From Ferrimonas sp044433165 (lineage in GTDB: Bacteria > Pseudomonadota > Gammaproteobacteria > Enterobacterales > Shewanellaceae), in contig JAWXTX010000084.1 of NCBI GenBank assembly GCA_044433165.1, positions 1 through 11,623 on the forward strand: a DNA stretch of 11,623 nt, read 5' to 3'. Below are positions 1-6,987 of the stretch, one piece after another. The notes below the pieces were generated by a model, which did not search any database, was not told the origin of the DNA, and saw only the letters and a list, made by a program, of their open reading frames with translations. The position numbers were made by a program, and so were the translations under genes. How positions within the stretch are numbered: position 1 is the stretch's first letter; every line of letters starts with the position of its first letter.

Positions 1-331
1 GGGCGCATGGAGTTTTTTACGGCAGTTCATGTACACTAAATTCATTATTGTGTGCGATGACGACATCAATGCACGGGACTGGAACGATGTGATCTGGGCC
101 ATGACAACCCGCATGGATCCGGCACGTGACACCTTGCTGGTCGAAAATACCCCCATCGACTATTTGGATTTTGCTTCTCCTGTGGCGGGGCTTGGTTCTA
201 AGATTGGCATGGATGCGACCAACAAATGGCCAGGAGAAACCGACCGTGAATGGGGAGATCCTATTGTGATGGCTCCCGAAATTAAAACCATGGTTGACGC
301 ACGCTGGGCCGAGTACGGCTTCAAATCATAA
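1..331 (+). CDS. ubiD: UbiD, 3-octaprenyl-4-hydroxybenzoate decarboxylase (C-terminal part, cut by window start)
   Basis: This is the last ~109 residues of UbiD. The family decarboxylates 3-octaprenyl-4-hydroxybenzoate in ubiquinone biosynthesis, using a prenylated FMN made by UbiX. The open frame runs from the window edge (first full codon at base 2), so the first ATG at 29 is internal: the residues before it (GAWSFLRQF) continue the family sequence. The conserved stretches VCDDDINARDWNDVIWA, MDPARDT, DYLDFASPV, GSKIGMDATNKWPGET and REWGDPI match the C-terminal region of enterobacterial UbiD from memory. Family members are about 490 residues, so roughly four fifths of the gene lies outside the window. 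The stop is 11 nt before the fre start, the ubiD-fre pairing also seen in enterics and vibrios. Identification is confident; activity cannot be judged from the tail alone. Confidence 0.95.
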   Translation, partial: GAWSFLRQFMYTKFIIVCDDDINARDWNDVIWAMTTRMDPARDTLLVENTPIDYLDFASPVAGLGSKIGMDATNKWPGETDREWGDPIVMAPEIKTMVDARWAEYGFKS

Positions 332-342
332 GAAAGGCTTAT

Positions 343-1035
343 ATGCAAACCATTAAATGTCAGGTTGTGGCCCTTGAAGCCCTTACCGATACGGTTTTTC
401 AGGTATTTTTAAAGCCGGAAAAACCACTACATCAGCAAGCCGGTCAATACCTAATGATGGTGCTTGGTGATGATGACCGACGCCCTTTTTCGATTGCCTC
501 TAAACCTGCTAATGAACTCATCGAGCTTCATATTGGCGCCTTTGTGGCAGAAAGTTACGCCATGCAAGTCATTGCGCATTTACGTAGCCATGAGCACGTA
601 ACCATTGAAGCGCCTGCTGGCCAAGCAGTGCTCCGGCAACAGAGCACAAACCCACGGATTTTGGTGGCTGGAGGTACCGGCTTCTCGTACATACACGCAC
701 TGGTGGCCGAGCTGATTGCCAACCAAGACAAACAACCCACCTATTTATATTGGGGCTGTCGTGACGCTGCCGGCATGTATCTCCGCCAGCAAGCTGAAAT
801 GATGGCACAGCAACACTCACCGCTTACCTTCATACCTGTCTTTGATGAGGCGGTTGCCGGTGAACGTCACGGCTCAGTGATTGACGCAGTTTGCCAAGAT
901 TTTAAAACGTTAGCCCCCTATGATATCTACGTTGCCGGACGGTTTGAGATGGCACGGATCGCCAAAACGCGCTTTCTTGCTCAAGGTGCATTAGATAAGC
1001 AATTGATTGGTGACGCGTTCTCTTATTTAACATGA
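343..1035 (+). CDS. fre: Fre, NAD(P)H:flavin oxidoreductase
   Basis: This 230-residue protein, close to the ~233 of E. coli Fre, is a cytosolic ferredoxin-reductase-fold enzyme that reduces free FMN, FAD or riboflavin with NAD(P)H. Visible motifs are RPFSIAS (about 47-53) for the flavin isoalloxazine, the nucleotide-binding glycine loop AGGTGFSY (109-116), YWGCR (136-140), and the C-terminal YVAGRFEM (196-203) and GDAFSYL. The ATG at 343 is preceded by AAGAAAGG as a ribosome site and lies 11 nt after the ubiD stop, so the two are probably cotranscribed. Reduced flavin from Fre could serve the prenyl-FMN route needed by UbiD, which would give the pairing a functional reason; this is inference. 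LuxG of luminous bacteria is a homologue, but no lux genes are present here, so Fre is preferred. Confidence 0.95.
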   Translation: MQTIKCQVVALEALTDTVFQVFLKPEKPLHQQAGQYLMMVLGDDDRRPFSIASKPANELIELHIGAFVAESYAMQVIAHLRSHEHVTIEAPAGQAVLRQQSTNPRILVAGGTGFSYIHALVAELIANQDKQPTYLYWGCRDAAGMYLRQQAEMMAQQHSPLTFIPVFDEAVAGERHGSVIDAVCQDFKTLAPYDIYVAGRFEMARIAKTRFLAQGALDKQLIGDAFSYLT

Positions 1036-1081
1036 ACCCTTAAGGAATAACGCCCAACCTTCATGATGCAGATCACGGTTT

Positions 1082-1130
1082 AAAAAAGGAGCAGTGGCGA
1101 TAATTTGGCTCGTTTACCTGTCGCCACTGC
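1082..1130. terminator. 10-bp perfect hairpin between fre and the acetyltransferase gene
   Basis: GCAGTGGCGA at 1091-1100 is exactly complementary to TCGCCACTGC at 1121-1130 across a 20-nt loop. On the - strand the stem is followed by TCCTTTTTTAAA, a reasonable U-tract. On the + strand it is followed only by CTTTG. Allowing a 2-nt bulge, AAAGG on the left can also pair with CCTTT on the right, extending the stem. It could end fre transcription weakly, or stop antisense transcripts running left from the histidine kinase gene. The long loop makes a standard terminator uncertain. Confidence 0.45.
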
Positions 1131-1149
1131 CTTTGTGAGAGCCTCTGCT

Positions 1150-1704
1150 ATGCCGTTACCGCTGCCGTTAACCGCCAAAACCCAGCTGATCCTACTTGTA
1201 CCGCAAGATCTACAACGGATCTGTGCGCTCCTCAATCACGCCAAGATCACCCACAGCCCCGCACTCGCCGCATCCAACCCAATGCAAATGCAACACCGCT
1301 TCATTGCGATTTTAGCGCAGCAGCAATTGCAACAAGGGCAAACTCTGCCACTGCTTTGCGGAGTGGTTGATAAAAACGCATTATTGGGGGTGGTTTTACT
1401 CAAACCAAACCCAAGTAACCGCCATCAGGTTACCTTAGAAATGGGCTTTAGTGTGGCGGCACGCGGCCAAGGATTAGCCACCATCACTTGCCGCAAGGTG
1501 CGCGATCTATTGTTTGAGCACTACCAAATCGAATTGCTTTTGGCGCATGCGCACAGTGACAATCAAGCGGCAAAACGGGTTTTTGAAAAGTCCGGTTTAG
1601 GCCGTCGTAATAAAGATTATGATTATTTTGGGGATGGCCAAGATCGCAGCTGGTTCACTATTGATCACGCACAGTGGCAGCGAACCAAGCAATTGGCAGC
1701 GTAA
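1150..1704 (+). CDS. GNAT-family N-acetyltransferase (RimJ/RimL-like)
   Basis: This 184-residue single-domain GNAT protein would transfer an acetyl group from acetyl-CoA to an unknown amine. The acetyl-CoA pyrophosphate-binding signature (R/Q-x-x-G-x-G/A) is RGQGLA at about 105-110, preceded by the beta-strand segment VTLEMGFSV. The later motif DNQAAKRVFEKSGL (137-150) is the characteristic 'N-x-x-S/A-x-x-x-[YF]-E-K-x-G-[FL]' helix of RimJ/RimL-type enzymes. I chose ATG 1150 over the in-frame TTG at 1105 (199 residues) because the TTG sits inside the loop of the 1091-1130 hairpin and lies 13 nt from the only AGGAG-like site. The extra residues also add nothing family-like. The ribosome site before 1150 is weak (GTGAGAG), so the start remains open. 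The substrate cannot be predicted. The gene converges on the histidine kinase gene. Confidence 0.8.
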   Translation: MPLPLPLTAKTQLILLVPQDLQRICALLNHAKITHSPALAASNPMQMQHRFIAILAQQQLQQGQTLPLLCGVVDKNALLGVVLLKPNPSNRHQVTLEMGFSVAARGQGLATITCRKVRDLLFEHYQIELLLAHAHSDNQAAKRVFEKSGLGRRNKDYDYFGDGQDRSWFTIDHAQWQRTKQLAA

Positions 1705-1750
1705 TCCATCACGCTACCTCAAAACCTAAAAGAGCAGATTTACCGTGCGA

Positions 1751-1772
1751 AGCGTGGGGGTAACTCCACGCT
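1751..1772. terminator. Hairpin between convergent acetyltransferase and kinase genes
   Basis: AGCGTGGGG at 1751-1759 pairs with CTCCACGCT at 1764-1772 around a GTAA loop: nine base pairs, one of them a G-U wobble. It overlaps the kinase stop codon and lies between two converging genes, where a shared terminator is expected. Neither side carries a clear U-tract (+ side AACCTAG; - side TCGCACGG), so it is at best a weak or Rho-assisted terminator. Confidence 0.4.
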
Positions 1773-3831
1773 AACCTAGAATTAAGCTGTTATGGGGATC
1801 GCTGCTTTTTAACGGCGCTTGGTTGGGTAATTTGACCGTAAAGACCGATCCCTTATCAGGCTGCGACTCCAGTTCTAAAATTCCCCCAAAACGACGAACG
1901 ATGCCATAACTGAGTGATAACCCTAAGCCGGTTCCCTGTTTTCGAGTGGTGAAAAAGGGATCAAAAATACGCGATTGCAATTCAGGATCAATACCACAAC
2001 CATCGTCTTCAACTCGGATCTGCACGCCTAACGGAGCCCCTTCACTGCTTATCCAGTTACGGCTAAGCACCCTAACCTCGCCATCGCCATCAGTTGCATG
2101 GGCCGCATTAACCACTAAGTTTATTAATACTTGTAATAGCTGCTGACGATTAACACAAGCGGGTTGATCCGCCTGCAAATCCAACACAACCGAAACCGAT
2201 TTGGCATTCAAAGAGTGACGCACCAGCACCAACATCTCTTCGATAATTGGATTAATCGCCTCAAGAGTCACCGGCATCGACATTTCACCAGGGTGCAGCA
2301 ACGACTGGATAATGGCGTTAATCCGCTGCACCTGCTGCACAATCAGCTCTACCTCTTCATCTACCTGCGCCGGATGCTGTGTTAACTCCCACTTGATCAA
2401 CTCAATATTACCCAAGATAACGGCGGTTGGATTATTGATCTCATGAGCAATGCCCGCAGTAAGTTCGCCGAGTGCCACCAATTTCTCATTGGTGACCATC
2501 TGCTCTCTTGTGGCATTAAGCAATTGAATATTTTGTTTTAATTGCTGAGTTCGTTCTTGCAAAGAGCGGGTACGTTGCTCCACTTTAAGTTCCAATTGGT
2601 CATTCGCCAATTGGATCTGATGACTGCGTTCTTGTAACTGATCCAACATCTGATCAAATTGCTGAGCCAATTGGGCCAGCTCATTACGTTGATTCAGCCC
2701 CAAATCGCCAATGCGGCGCTCTGCATCACCGGCTTGCACTGCCGTCACAACCGTTGAGATCCGATCAATAGGCGTAAGTAATCCAGCCGCACCACGGTAA
2801 ACAACCCAGCCCGAAGAGAGCAACACCAGTAACAACACCAGCCCTAATTCCATAATATTTACCAGATAAGTACCGATAAATGGGGCCTCAGTAAAACCAA
2901 CATAGAGCATACCGATGCGCTGGCCATGGATGTCGCTCAGTGGCGCGTAAGCCGAAACGTACCAATCATCAAAAACAAACGCGCGGTCGATCCACATCTG
3001 AGCTTCACTCAATACCTTATGCTGCACTTGATCAGACACCAAACTGCCAATTACTCGATTCCCCACTTGGTTATCAAGCACATTGGTGCTGATCCGTACG
3101 TTATCTAATAACACGGAAGCGTGGCCACTGATGTTATAAGGCAACGCATTATGGCCATACACCAAACTTTGAACCGTATCGACAAAACTGTTGTTGTGAT
3201 TGAATAAGACGCCAGCATCCAAATAGCCAAGTAACAACGCCTCCGTGCTGATCACCGGTACTAATGTACGCATGACCAATCCATCGGTTATCTGTTCCTC
3301 TAGTGGCTGATGCGCCATTAAAGTCGGTACCAGCGAGACCGTTGCCGCGTCCGCTAACTCCGGCTTAATGGCCGCCAATTCCTCCGCACTTAAGCGCTGC
3401 AACCCACTACTGTAAGGCTGCGCCAGTAACTTCATAAAATCAGGGTTCTTAGTGACGTCAGCAACGGAAACAAAGCGTAAAAAACTGAGCCCTAAACGTT
3501 GTTGTTGTTGGCTTAAACGCTGAGTTAATTGGGCCGGTGACAGTTCGCTTAATGCCTGCTGCAAAGCCCAATCATGTTGCAATTGATGCAACTCTTGAGC
3601 GCGGTTACTGGTTTGAGACTCCATGATCCCTTGCGCAACCGATAGATCACTGCGCACCTGCATAAACAGTTGAGTACCGGTATAAGTCACATTCCAATAA
3701 ATGGTAATGAACACTAAGCTACTTAAGGTCAGTAGTACCGGCATCATTAACAACATCAGCAATCGATAACGAACGGTGCTCGTCATCAACTGCAGATCGC
3801 CACGGATCACTTGCTGCCAACGACCAAACAT
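1771..3831 (-). CDS. Membrane sensor histidine kinase with periplasmic Cache-type domain, partner of the adjacent NtrC-type regulator
   Basis: This is an inner-membrane sensor kinase. Using numbering from the upstream GTG at 3849 (692 residues), the order is: membrane segment ~28-52; long periplasmic region ~55-325, whose second half (STNVLDNQVGNRVIGSLV, then WYVSAYAPLSDIHGQRIGMLYVGF) resembles the Cache_3-Cache_2 family; membrane segment ~331-352; HAMP ~353-405; Gln-rich coiled coil ~400-455; HisKA with H469 in GELTAGIAHEINNP; and HATPase with N-box (INLVVNAAHA), G1 DDGCGI, F-box FDPFFTT and G2 GTGLGL (~639-644). All catalytic motifs are present. I prefer ATG 3831 (686 residues) because it overlaps the regulator stop as TAATG, indicating translational coupling. 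The ligand is unknown; Cache domains usually bind small metabolites. Position suggests it controls the tup-mob-moe-moa operon. Confidence 0.9.
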   Translation of the reverse strand: MFGRWQQVIRGDLQLMTSTVRYRLLMLLMMPVLLTLSSLVFITIYWNVTYTGTQLFMQVRSDLSVAQGIMESQTSNRAQELHQLQHDWALQQALSELSPAQLTQRLSQQQQRLGLSFLRFVSVADVTKNPDFMKLLAQPYSSGLQRLSAEELAAIKPELADAATVSLVPTLMAHQPLEEQITDGLVMRTLVPVISTEALLLGYLDAGVLFNHNNSFVDTVQSLVYGHNALPYNISGHASVLLDNVRISTNVLDNQVGNRVIGSLVSDQVQHKVLSEAQMWIDRAFVFDDWYVSAYAPLSDIHGQRIGMLYVGFTEAPFIGTYLVNIMELGLVLLLVLLSSGWVVYRGAAGLLTPIDRISTVVTAVQAGDAERRIGDLGLNQRNELAQLAQQFDQMLDQLQERSHQIQLANDQLELKVEQRTRSLQERTQQLKQNIQLLNATREQMVTNEKLVALGELTAGIAHEINNPTAVILGNIELIKWELTQHPAQVDEEVELIVQQVQRINAIIQSLLHPGEMSMPVTLEAINPIIEEMLVLVRHSLNAKSVSVVLDLQADQPACVNRQQLLQVLINLVVNAAHATDGDGEVRVLSRNWISSEGAPLGVQIRVEDDGCGIDPELQSRIFDPFFTTRKQGTGLGLSLSYGIVRRFGGILELESQPDKGSVFTVKLPNQAPLKSSDPHNSLILG

Positions 3832-5201
3832 TACTCTGTTAAGCCCCACTCTTTGAATTTTCGGTCTAAGGTTTTTCGGCTTACACCCAATACTCGAGCT
3901 GCGGCAGATTTATTACCGCCATGCAGCTCAATCACTTTAAGTACATGTAAGCGCTCAACTTCTTTCAATGGCATTTCGGCATCGTAGCCCACTTCCGCCA
4001 CCGCTTTGATCTCCGCTTCAGGCGCTCTCAGTTGTGCCCGCCAATATTCAGCCGGCGGTTTACCTAATAACAGGCAACGCTCAACAATATTGCGTAATTC
4101 TCGAATGTTTCCCGGCCAATCGTATTGTTGCAGTACAAACAGATCTTCATGGCTCCACGCCACCTCACGCACCCCCAAATCGGCCGCCAGCTGGCGCGTA
4201 AAGAAATGCACCAGCTCGACGATGTCGTCAGGGCGATCGCGCAGCGGTGGGGTCACAATATTCAGCACATTCAGTCGATAAAATAAATCGCGCCGAAAAC
4301 GCCCCGCCTCCACTTCGGCCATTAATTCGCGGTTAGTGGCCGCCACAATGCGCACATCCACCAAAATCTCTTTTTCCGATCCCACGGGGCGAATCGATTT
4401 TTGTTCCAATACCCGCAGCAAGGCGGTTTGCATTGGCAATGGCATTTCTCCGATTTCGTCGAGGAAAATGGTGCCATTATTGGCAAAACTAAATAGCCCT
4501 TCGCGGTTTCCACGTGCTCCCGTAAACGCTCCTGACAAATGGCCAAATAGCTCACTTTCAAGCAATTCTGGGGCAATTGCCCCACAATTTACCGGCACAA
4601 ACGGGCCAGAACGACCGGATAATTGATGCAAGCTGCGCGCAACCAGTTCTTTACCCGTGCCAGACTCACCTTCAATCAACACCACGGAATTGGTGGCCGC
4701 AACTCGGCGGATCACCTCTTTCATTTCAACCATATTCGGGCTTTGGCCAATGATGGTAGAAGGCTGGCTGTGGCTCACTTCGCGCCGCAATAACAAATTT
4801 TCTCGACGTAAAAGGCGGCGTTCAACACAGCGCTGCACCGACTGCATCATTTGTTCTAAGCGAAACGGTTTTAAGATGAAATCCGCAGCGCCAGCTCGTA
4901 AAGCCCGAATGGCAGTATCCATGTCGGCAAAACCGGTCATAAAAATAATATCGGAGCGGCGGCTGTCCTCACTGAGTGCTTCATGCCAATCAATGCCATT
5001 ACGCCCAGGCAAGCTAATGTCGACAATCAACAGATCAAAATGGCAACGGCTGCGAAGTTGTTCTGCTTCCTCAACAGAGCCAGCGGTTTCCACCAAACTG
5101 AAACTGCGGGCGAGGGCTTTTTTTAAAAAAGAACGCATTCCCGATTCATCATCAACGATTAGCACCGACATCGCGGTGGGTGGAGTAAGCAATTCGACCA
5201 T
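3831..5201 (-). CDS. Sigma54-dependent response regulator, NtrC/DctD family
   Basis: This 456-residue cytosolic regulator has three domains, numbered from ATG 5201. The receiver (~11-125) has acidic pocket D17/D18, phosphoacceptor D61 (LIVDISLPG), T89 and K111. The AAA+ domain (~150-380) has Walker A GESGTGKE at ~178-185, the sigma54-contacting GAFTGA loop at ~224-229, Walker B TIFLDEIG at ~244-251 and the R-finger region FRRDLFYRLNVL. A Fis-type helix-turn-helix (GGNKSAAARVLGVSRKTLDRKFKEWG) closes the C-terminus. It should hydrolyse ATP to open sigma54-RNA polymerase promoters. The frame stays open to ATG 5255, but those 18 residues (His/Cys-rich, with no receiver similarity) lack a ribosome site and run into the repeat array. 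ATG 5171 (MSVLIVDDE) is another possible start. The gene is transcribed before the kinase and divergently from tupA, whose upstream region carries a sigma54 promoter. Confidence 0.93.
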   Translation of the reverse strand: MVELLTPPTAMSVLIVDDESGMRSFLKKALARSFSLVETAGSVEEAEQLRSRCHFDLLIVDISLPGRNGIDWHEALSEDSRRSDIIFMTGFADMDTAIRALRAGAADFILKPFRLEQMMQSVQRCVERRLLRRENLLLRREVSHSQPSTIIGQSPNMVEMKEVIRRVAATNSVVLIEGESGTGKELVARSLHQLSGRSGPFVPVNCGAIAPELLESELFGHLSGAFTGARGNREGLFSFANNGTIFLDEIGEMPLPMQTALLRVLEQKSIRPVGSEKEILVDVRIVAATNRELMAEVEAGRFRRDLFYRLNVLNIVTPPLRDRPDDIVELVHFFTRQLAADLGVREVAWSHEDLFVLQQYDWPGNIRELRNIVERCLLLGKPPAEYWRAQLRAPEAEIKAVAEVGYDAEMPLKEVERLHVLKVIELHGGNKSAAARVLGVSRKTLDRKFKEWGLTE

Positions 5202-5225
5202 GGAAGACACTCTAAAGGGGCAAAA

Positions 5226-5255
5226 ATTATCATGACAATGGTTATCATGGGTCAT
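5226..5255 (-). promoter_or_regulatory. Candidate sigma70-type promoter for the regulator-kinase operon
   Basis: Read on the - strand, ATGACC (5255-5250, 4 of 6 matches to the -35 consensus) is followed after 18 bp by GATAAT (5231-5226, 5 of 6 matches to -10). Transcription would begin near 5219, giving a short leader before ATG 5201 and excluding the upstream ATG at 5255. The -35 overlaps the first GTCATTTT arm, so a bound regulator could repress its own gene. This is a pattern match only. Confidence 0.3.
5227..5249. repeat. Direct repeat TTATCATG, 15-bp period
   Basis: TTATCATG occurs at 5227-5234 and 5242-5249, exactly 15 bp apart. This is the same period as the GTCATTTT arms that start 2 bp further on. 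It lies in the leader/promoter of the regulator gene. It may be additional weak operator sequence or chance in an A/T-rich stretch. Confidence 0.35.
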
Positions 5256-5288
5256 TTTGACAGATAAAATGACCTAATGCGTCATTTT
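5251..5288. promoter_or_regulatory. Probable upstream activator sites: three alternating GTCATTTT arms
   Basis: GTCATTTT at 5251-5258, its exact complement AAAATGAC at 5266-5273, and GTCATTTT again at 5281-5288 are separated by two spacers of exactly 7 nt. This makes two overlapping perfect 8-bp inverted repeats, with the middle arm shared. The three extend to GTCATTTTGAC, GTCATTTTATC and GTCATTTTGTC. The array centre is about 103 bp upstream of the predicted sigma54 start, a usual distance for NtrC-type enhancer sites, and it lies next to the gene of an NtrC-type regulator. Binding by that regulator is inferred. Confidence 0.65.
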
Positions 5289-5346
5289 GTCTCCTGCAAT
5301 CCTATGAATTACGAGAGCCCGATCGCATTTTTATCCTGTAAAATAT

Positions 5347-5361
5347 TGGCACCAACCTTGC
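5347..5361 (+). promoter_or_regulatory. Sigma54 (-24/-12) promoter of the tup-mob-moe-moa operon
   Basis: TGGCAC at 5347-5352, five bases, then TTGC at 5358-5361 match the sigma54 consensus TGGCAC-N5-TTGC completely, with GG and GC separated by the required 10 bases (5348-5349 and 5360-5361). The start of transcription should be near 5373, leaving a ~92-nt leader before tupA. It points towards tupA and is flanked upstream by the GTCATTTT array and the NtrC-type regulator gene, so all the parts of a sigma54 control unit are in place. Confidence 0.85.
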
Positions 5362-5371
5362 TTTAAGGCTC

Positions 5372-5421
5372 TTGGCACCATTTATTACATCTATTAACTG
5401 CGTCAGTATTTACTGCCTCAG
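5372..5421 (+). repeat. Repeats in the tupA leader
   Basis: Three small structures lie just downstream of the predicted start site. A second copy of TTGGCACCA is at 5372-5380 (the first is 5346-5354, inside the -24 element). A 12-bp palindrome, CAGTATTTACTG, is at 5404-5415. ACTGCGTCAG (5397-5406) and ACTGCCTCAG (5412-5421) form a 9-of-10 direct repeat with a 15-bp period. A repressor site or RNA-level control is possible, but no known motif (ModE box, molybdenum riboswitch) was recognised. Confidence 0.3.
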
Positions 5422-5464
5422 AAATGCGCTCTACTGCCAGTTTGAGCCATGAAGGAAAACGATA

Positions 5465-6274
5465 ATGAAATTGATACGCACGCTGCTTACAGCAACCACA
5501 TTACTTTGTTCACTTGCAGTGAGCGCCAGCGAAAAAGTGGTTAAATTAGCCACTACGACCAGTACCGATAACACCGGACTATTGGCCTATTTGCTGCCTG
5601 AATTTACCAAAAACACCGGTTATGAAGTGCACGTGATTGCCACGGGTACCGGCAAAGCGTTACAACATGGCCGCAATGGTGATGTGGATTTAGTCATGAC
5701 CCACGCCCCAGAAGCCGAAGCAAAATTTGTTGCCGATGGTTTTGGTTACCAGCCACGTCAATTGATGATGAATGATTTTGTGATTATTGGTCCAAGCCAA
5801 GATCCGGCAGGGCTAGCTCAAGCAAAAGACATGAATGACGCCATGGTACGCATTGCCAATCATGGTAAATTTGTCTCTCGTGGTGACGACTCTGGCACTC
5901 ATATTAAAGAATTAGAGATGTGGCAACTGGCTGGGATCACTCCAGACTTCAAAGGATACAGTGCCATTGGCCAGGGCATGGGCCCAGCATTATTAACAGC
6001 CGATCAAATGGACGCCTATTTATTGGCAGATCGTGGTACTTACCTCGCCTTTTTAGACCGAGTAAGCTCTACCATTACGTATGAAGGTGCCGAAGCATTA
6101 GCAAACCCTTATCAGGTAATTTTGATCAACCAACAAAAATACCCTGATCTGAACCACTCTGGAGCTCAAGCTTTGAGTGATTGGTTGGTGAGCGAGCAAG
6201 GCCAACAAATGATCAACGGCTTCTTAGTGAACGGTAAGCAACTGTTCCAAGCCACTTATCAAGCCGAGAATTAA
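5465..6274 (+). CDS. tupA: TupA, periplasmic tungstate-binding protein of ABC transporter
   Basis: This 269-residue secreted binding protein captures tungstate (TupA proteins bind it very tightly) and delivers it to TupB. The N-terminus is a clear signal peptide: K2 and R5, a hydrophobic core to ~19, and a probable cut after AVSA (~21). Family oxyanion-site motifs are TTTSTDNTGLL (30-40), ATGTGKAL (59-66), SRGDDSGTH (138-146) and GQGMGPAL (169-176). The TTTS signature and the whole pattern separate it from molybdate-binding ModA and from phosphate-binding PstS; WtpA is a different lineage. The ATG at 5465 follows AAGGA with 8-nt spacing. It is the first gene after the sigma54 promoter and overlaps tupB as TAATG. 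Some binding of molybdate cannot be excluded from sequence. Confidence 0.92.
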   Translation: MKLIRTLLTATTLLCSLAVSASEKVVKLATTTSTDNTGLLAYLLPEFTKNTGYEVHVIATGTGKALQHGRNGDVDLVMTHAPEAEAKFVADGFGYQPRQLMMNDFVIIGPSQDPAGLAQAKDMNDAMVRIANHGKFVSRGDDSGTHIKELEMWQLAGITPDFKGYSAIGQGMGPALLTADQMDAYLLADRGTYLAFLDRVSSTITYEGAEALANPYQVILINQQKYPDLNHSGAQALSDWLVSEQGQQMINGFLVNGKQLFQATYQAEN

Positions 6275-6984
6275 TGAACCAAAGTTTGATGAGCCATATC
6301 CTAGATGGGATATGGCTATTACTCCGCTTTGACGCCGATGTTTGGGAAATCATCGGCGTCTCTTTTTCTGTTTCCATCAAAGCGCTGATTTTAGCGCTGC
6401 CACCCGCGATATTAATCGGCTTTGGTTTGGCCGTACGCCAATTCCCTGGGCGCTGGTTACTGGTGTCACTTTTCCAAACCATGCAAGCCATCCCAACCGT
6501 TGTAATCGGTTTAATGGTTTATATGATGCTGTACCGATTCGGGCCGCTGGGGGAATTACGCTGGTTATTTACCCAAAATGCCATGATTTTGGCTCAGTTC
6601 TTATTGGCTTTTCCATTGCTTGTTTCCCTGTCTTACGGTGCTTTTGCCGGAGCCGATTGGCGGGCTTGGGAAACCGCAAGAACCTTAGGCGCCAGCCGCA
6701 TTCGTGCTTTTGGAGTGCTGTGTAACGAATTAAAAGCCACGTTAATCGTTGCGCTGATCAGCGGCTTTAGCCGCATCATTACCGAAGTAGGAGCAGCGAT
6801 GCTGGTTGGTGGCAACATTCAGCATGTTACTCGGAACATTCCGACTGCAATCTCATTAGAAACCAGTAAGGGAGCCTTTTCTCAGGCGATTGCACTGGGT
6901 ACTGTGTTATTGTTACTGGCATTGATTCTGAATTTTGCAGTGGGCCAGCTGCATCGTCAAAGCGACCGTTTGGCGCGAGGTTAA
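6274..6984 (+). CDS. tupB: TupB, tungstate ABC transporter permease
   Basis: This is the inner-membrane channel subunit of the tungstate importer, 236 residues with about five membrane helices (roughly 26-54, 60-88, 102-122, 155-180, 205-226). The cytoplasmic coupling (EAA) loop that contacts the ATPase is WETARTLGASRIRAF at ~132-146, followed by the usual SGFSRIITEVGAAMLVGGNI helix. This layout is typical of TupB/molybdate-type permeases, which act as homodimers. Its ATG shares an A with the tupA stop (TAATG), so translation is probably coupled. The gap to tupC is 3 nt. Assignment to tungstate rather than another oxyanion rests on TupA. Confidence 0.9.
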   Translation: MNQSLMSHILDGIWLLLRFDADVWEIIGVSFSVSIKALILALPPAILIGFGLAVRQFPGRWLLVSLFQTMQAIPTVVIGLMVYMMLYRFGPLGELRWLFTQNAMILAQFLLAFPLLVSLSYGAFAGADWRAWETARTLGASRIRAFGVLCNELKATLIVALISGFSRIITEVGAAMLVGGNIQHVTRNIPTAISLETSKGAFSQAIALGTVLLLLALILNFAVGQLHRQSDRLARG

Positions 6985-6987
6985 TAA

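Noticed and set aside
1105..1149. TTG start extending the acetyltransferase by 15 residues
   Set aside because: It lies in the loop of a perfect hairpin, has poor ribosome-site spacing and adds no family-like sequence; ATG 1150 is preferred.
2521..2700. Repetitive CAATTG/TTGTAACTG-rich stretch in the kinase gene
   Set aside because: It is explained by Gln/Leu-rich coiled-coil coding sequence between HAMP and HisKA, not by a DNA repeat array.
4657..5235. 192-codon open frame on + opposite the response regulator
   Set aside because: It is antisense to well-conserved receiver and AAA+ codons, and its product is Ser/Arg-rich with no domain pattern; a shadow frame.
5202..5255. Eighteen extra N-terminal residues (His/Cys-rich) of the response regulator from ATG 5255
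   Set aside because: There is no ribosome site, the residues lie outside the receiver fold, and they overlap a candidate promoter and the first operator arm. Starts at 5201 or 5171 are more likely.
5374..5387. Second TTGGCAC as another sigma54 promoter
   Set aside because: Ten bases after its GG there is TA instead of GC, so the -12 element is missing.
5373..5464. Molybdenum-cofactor riboswitch or ModE box in the tupA leader
   Set aside because: The leader is too short for the known Moco riboswitch, and I could not see its conserved architecture or a ModE-type palindrome.
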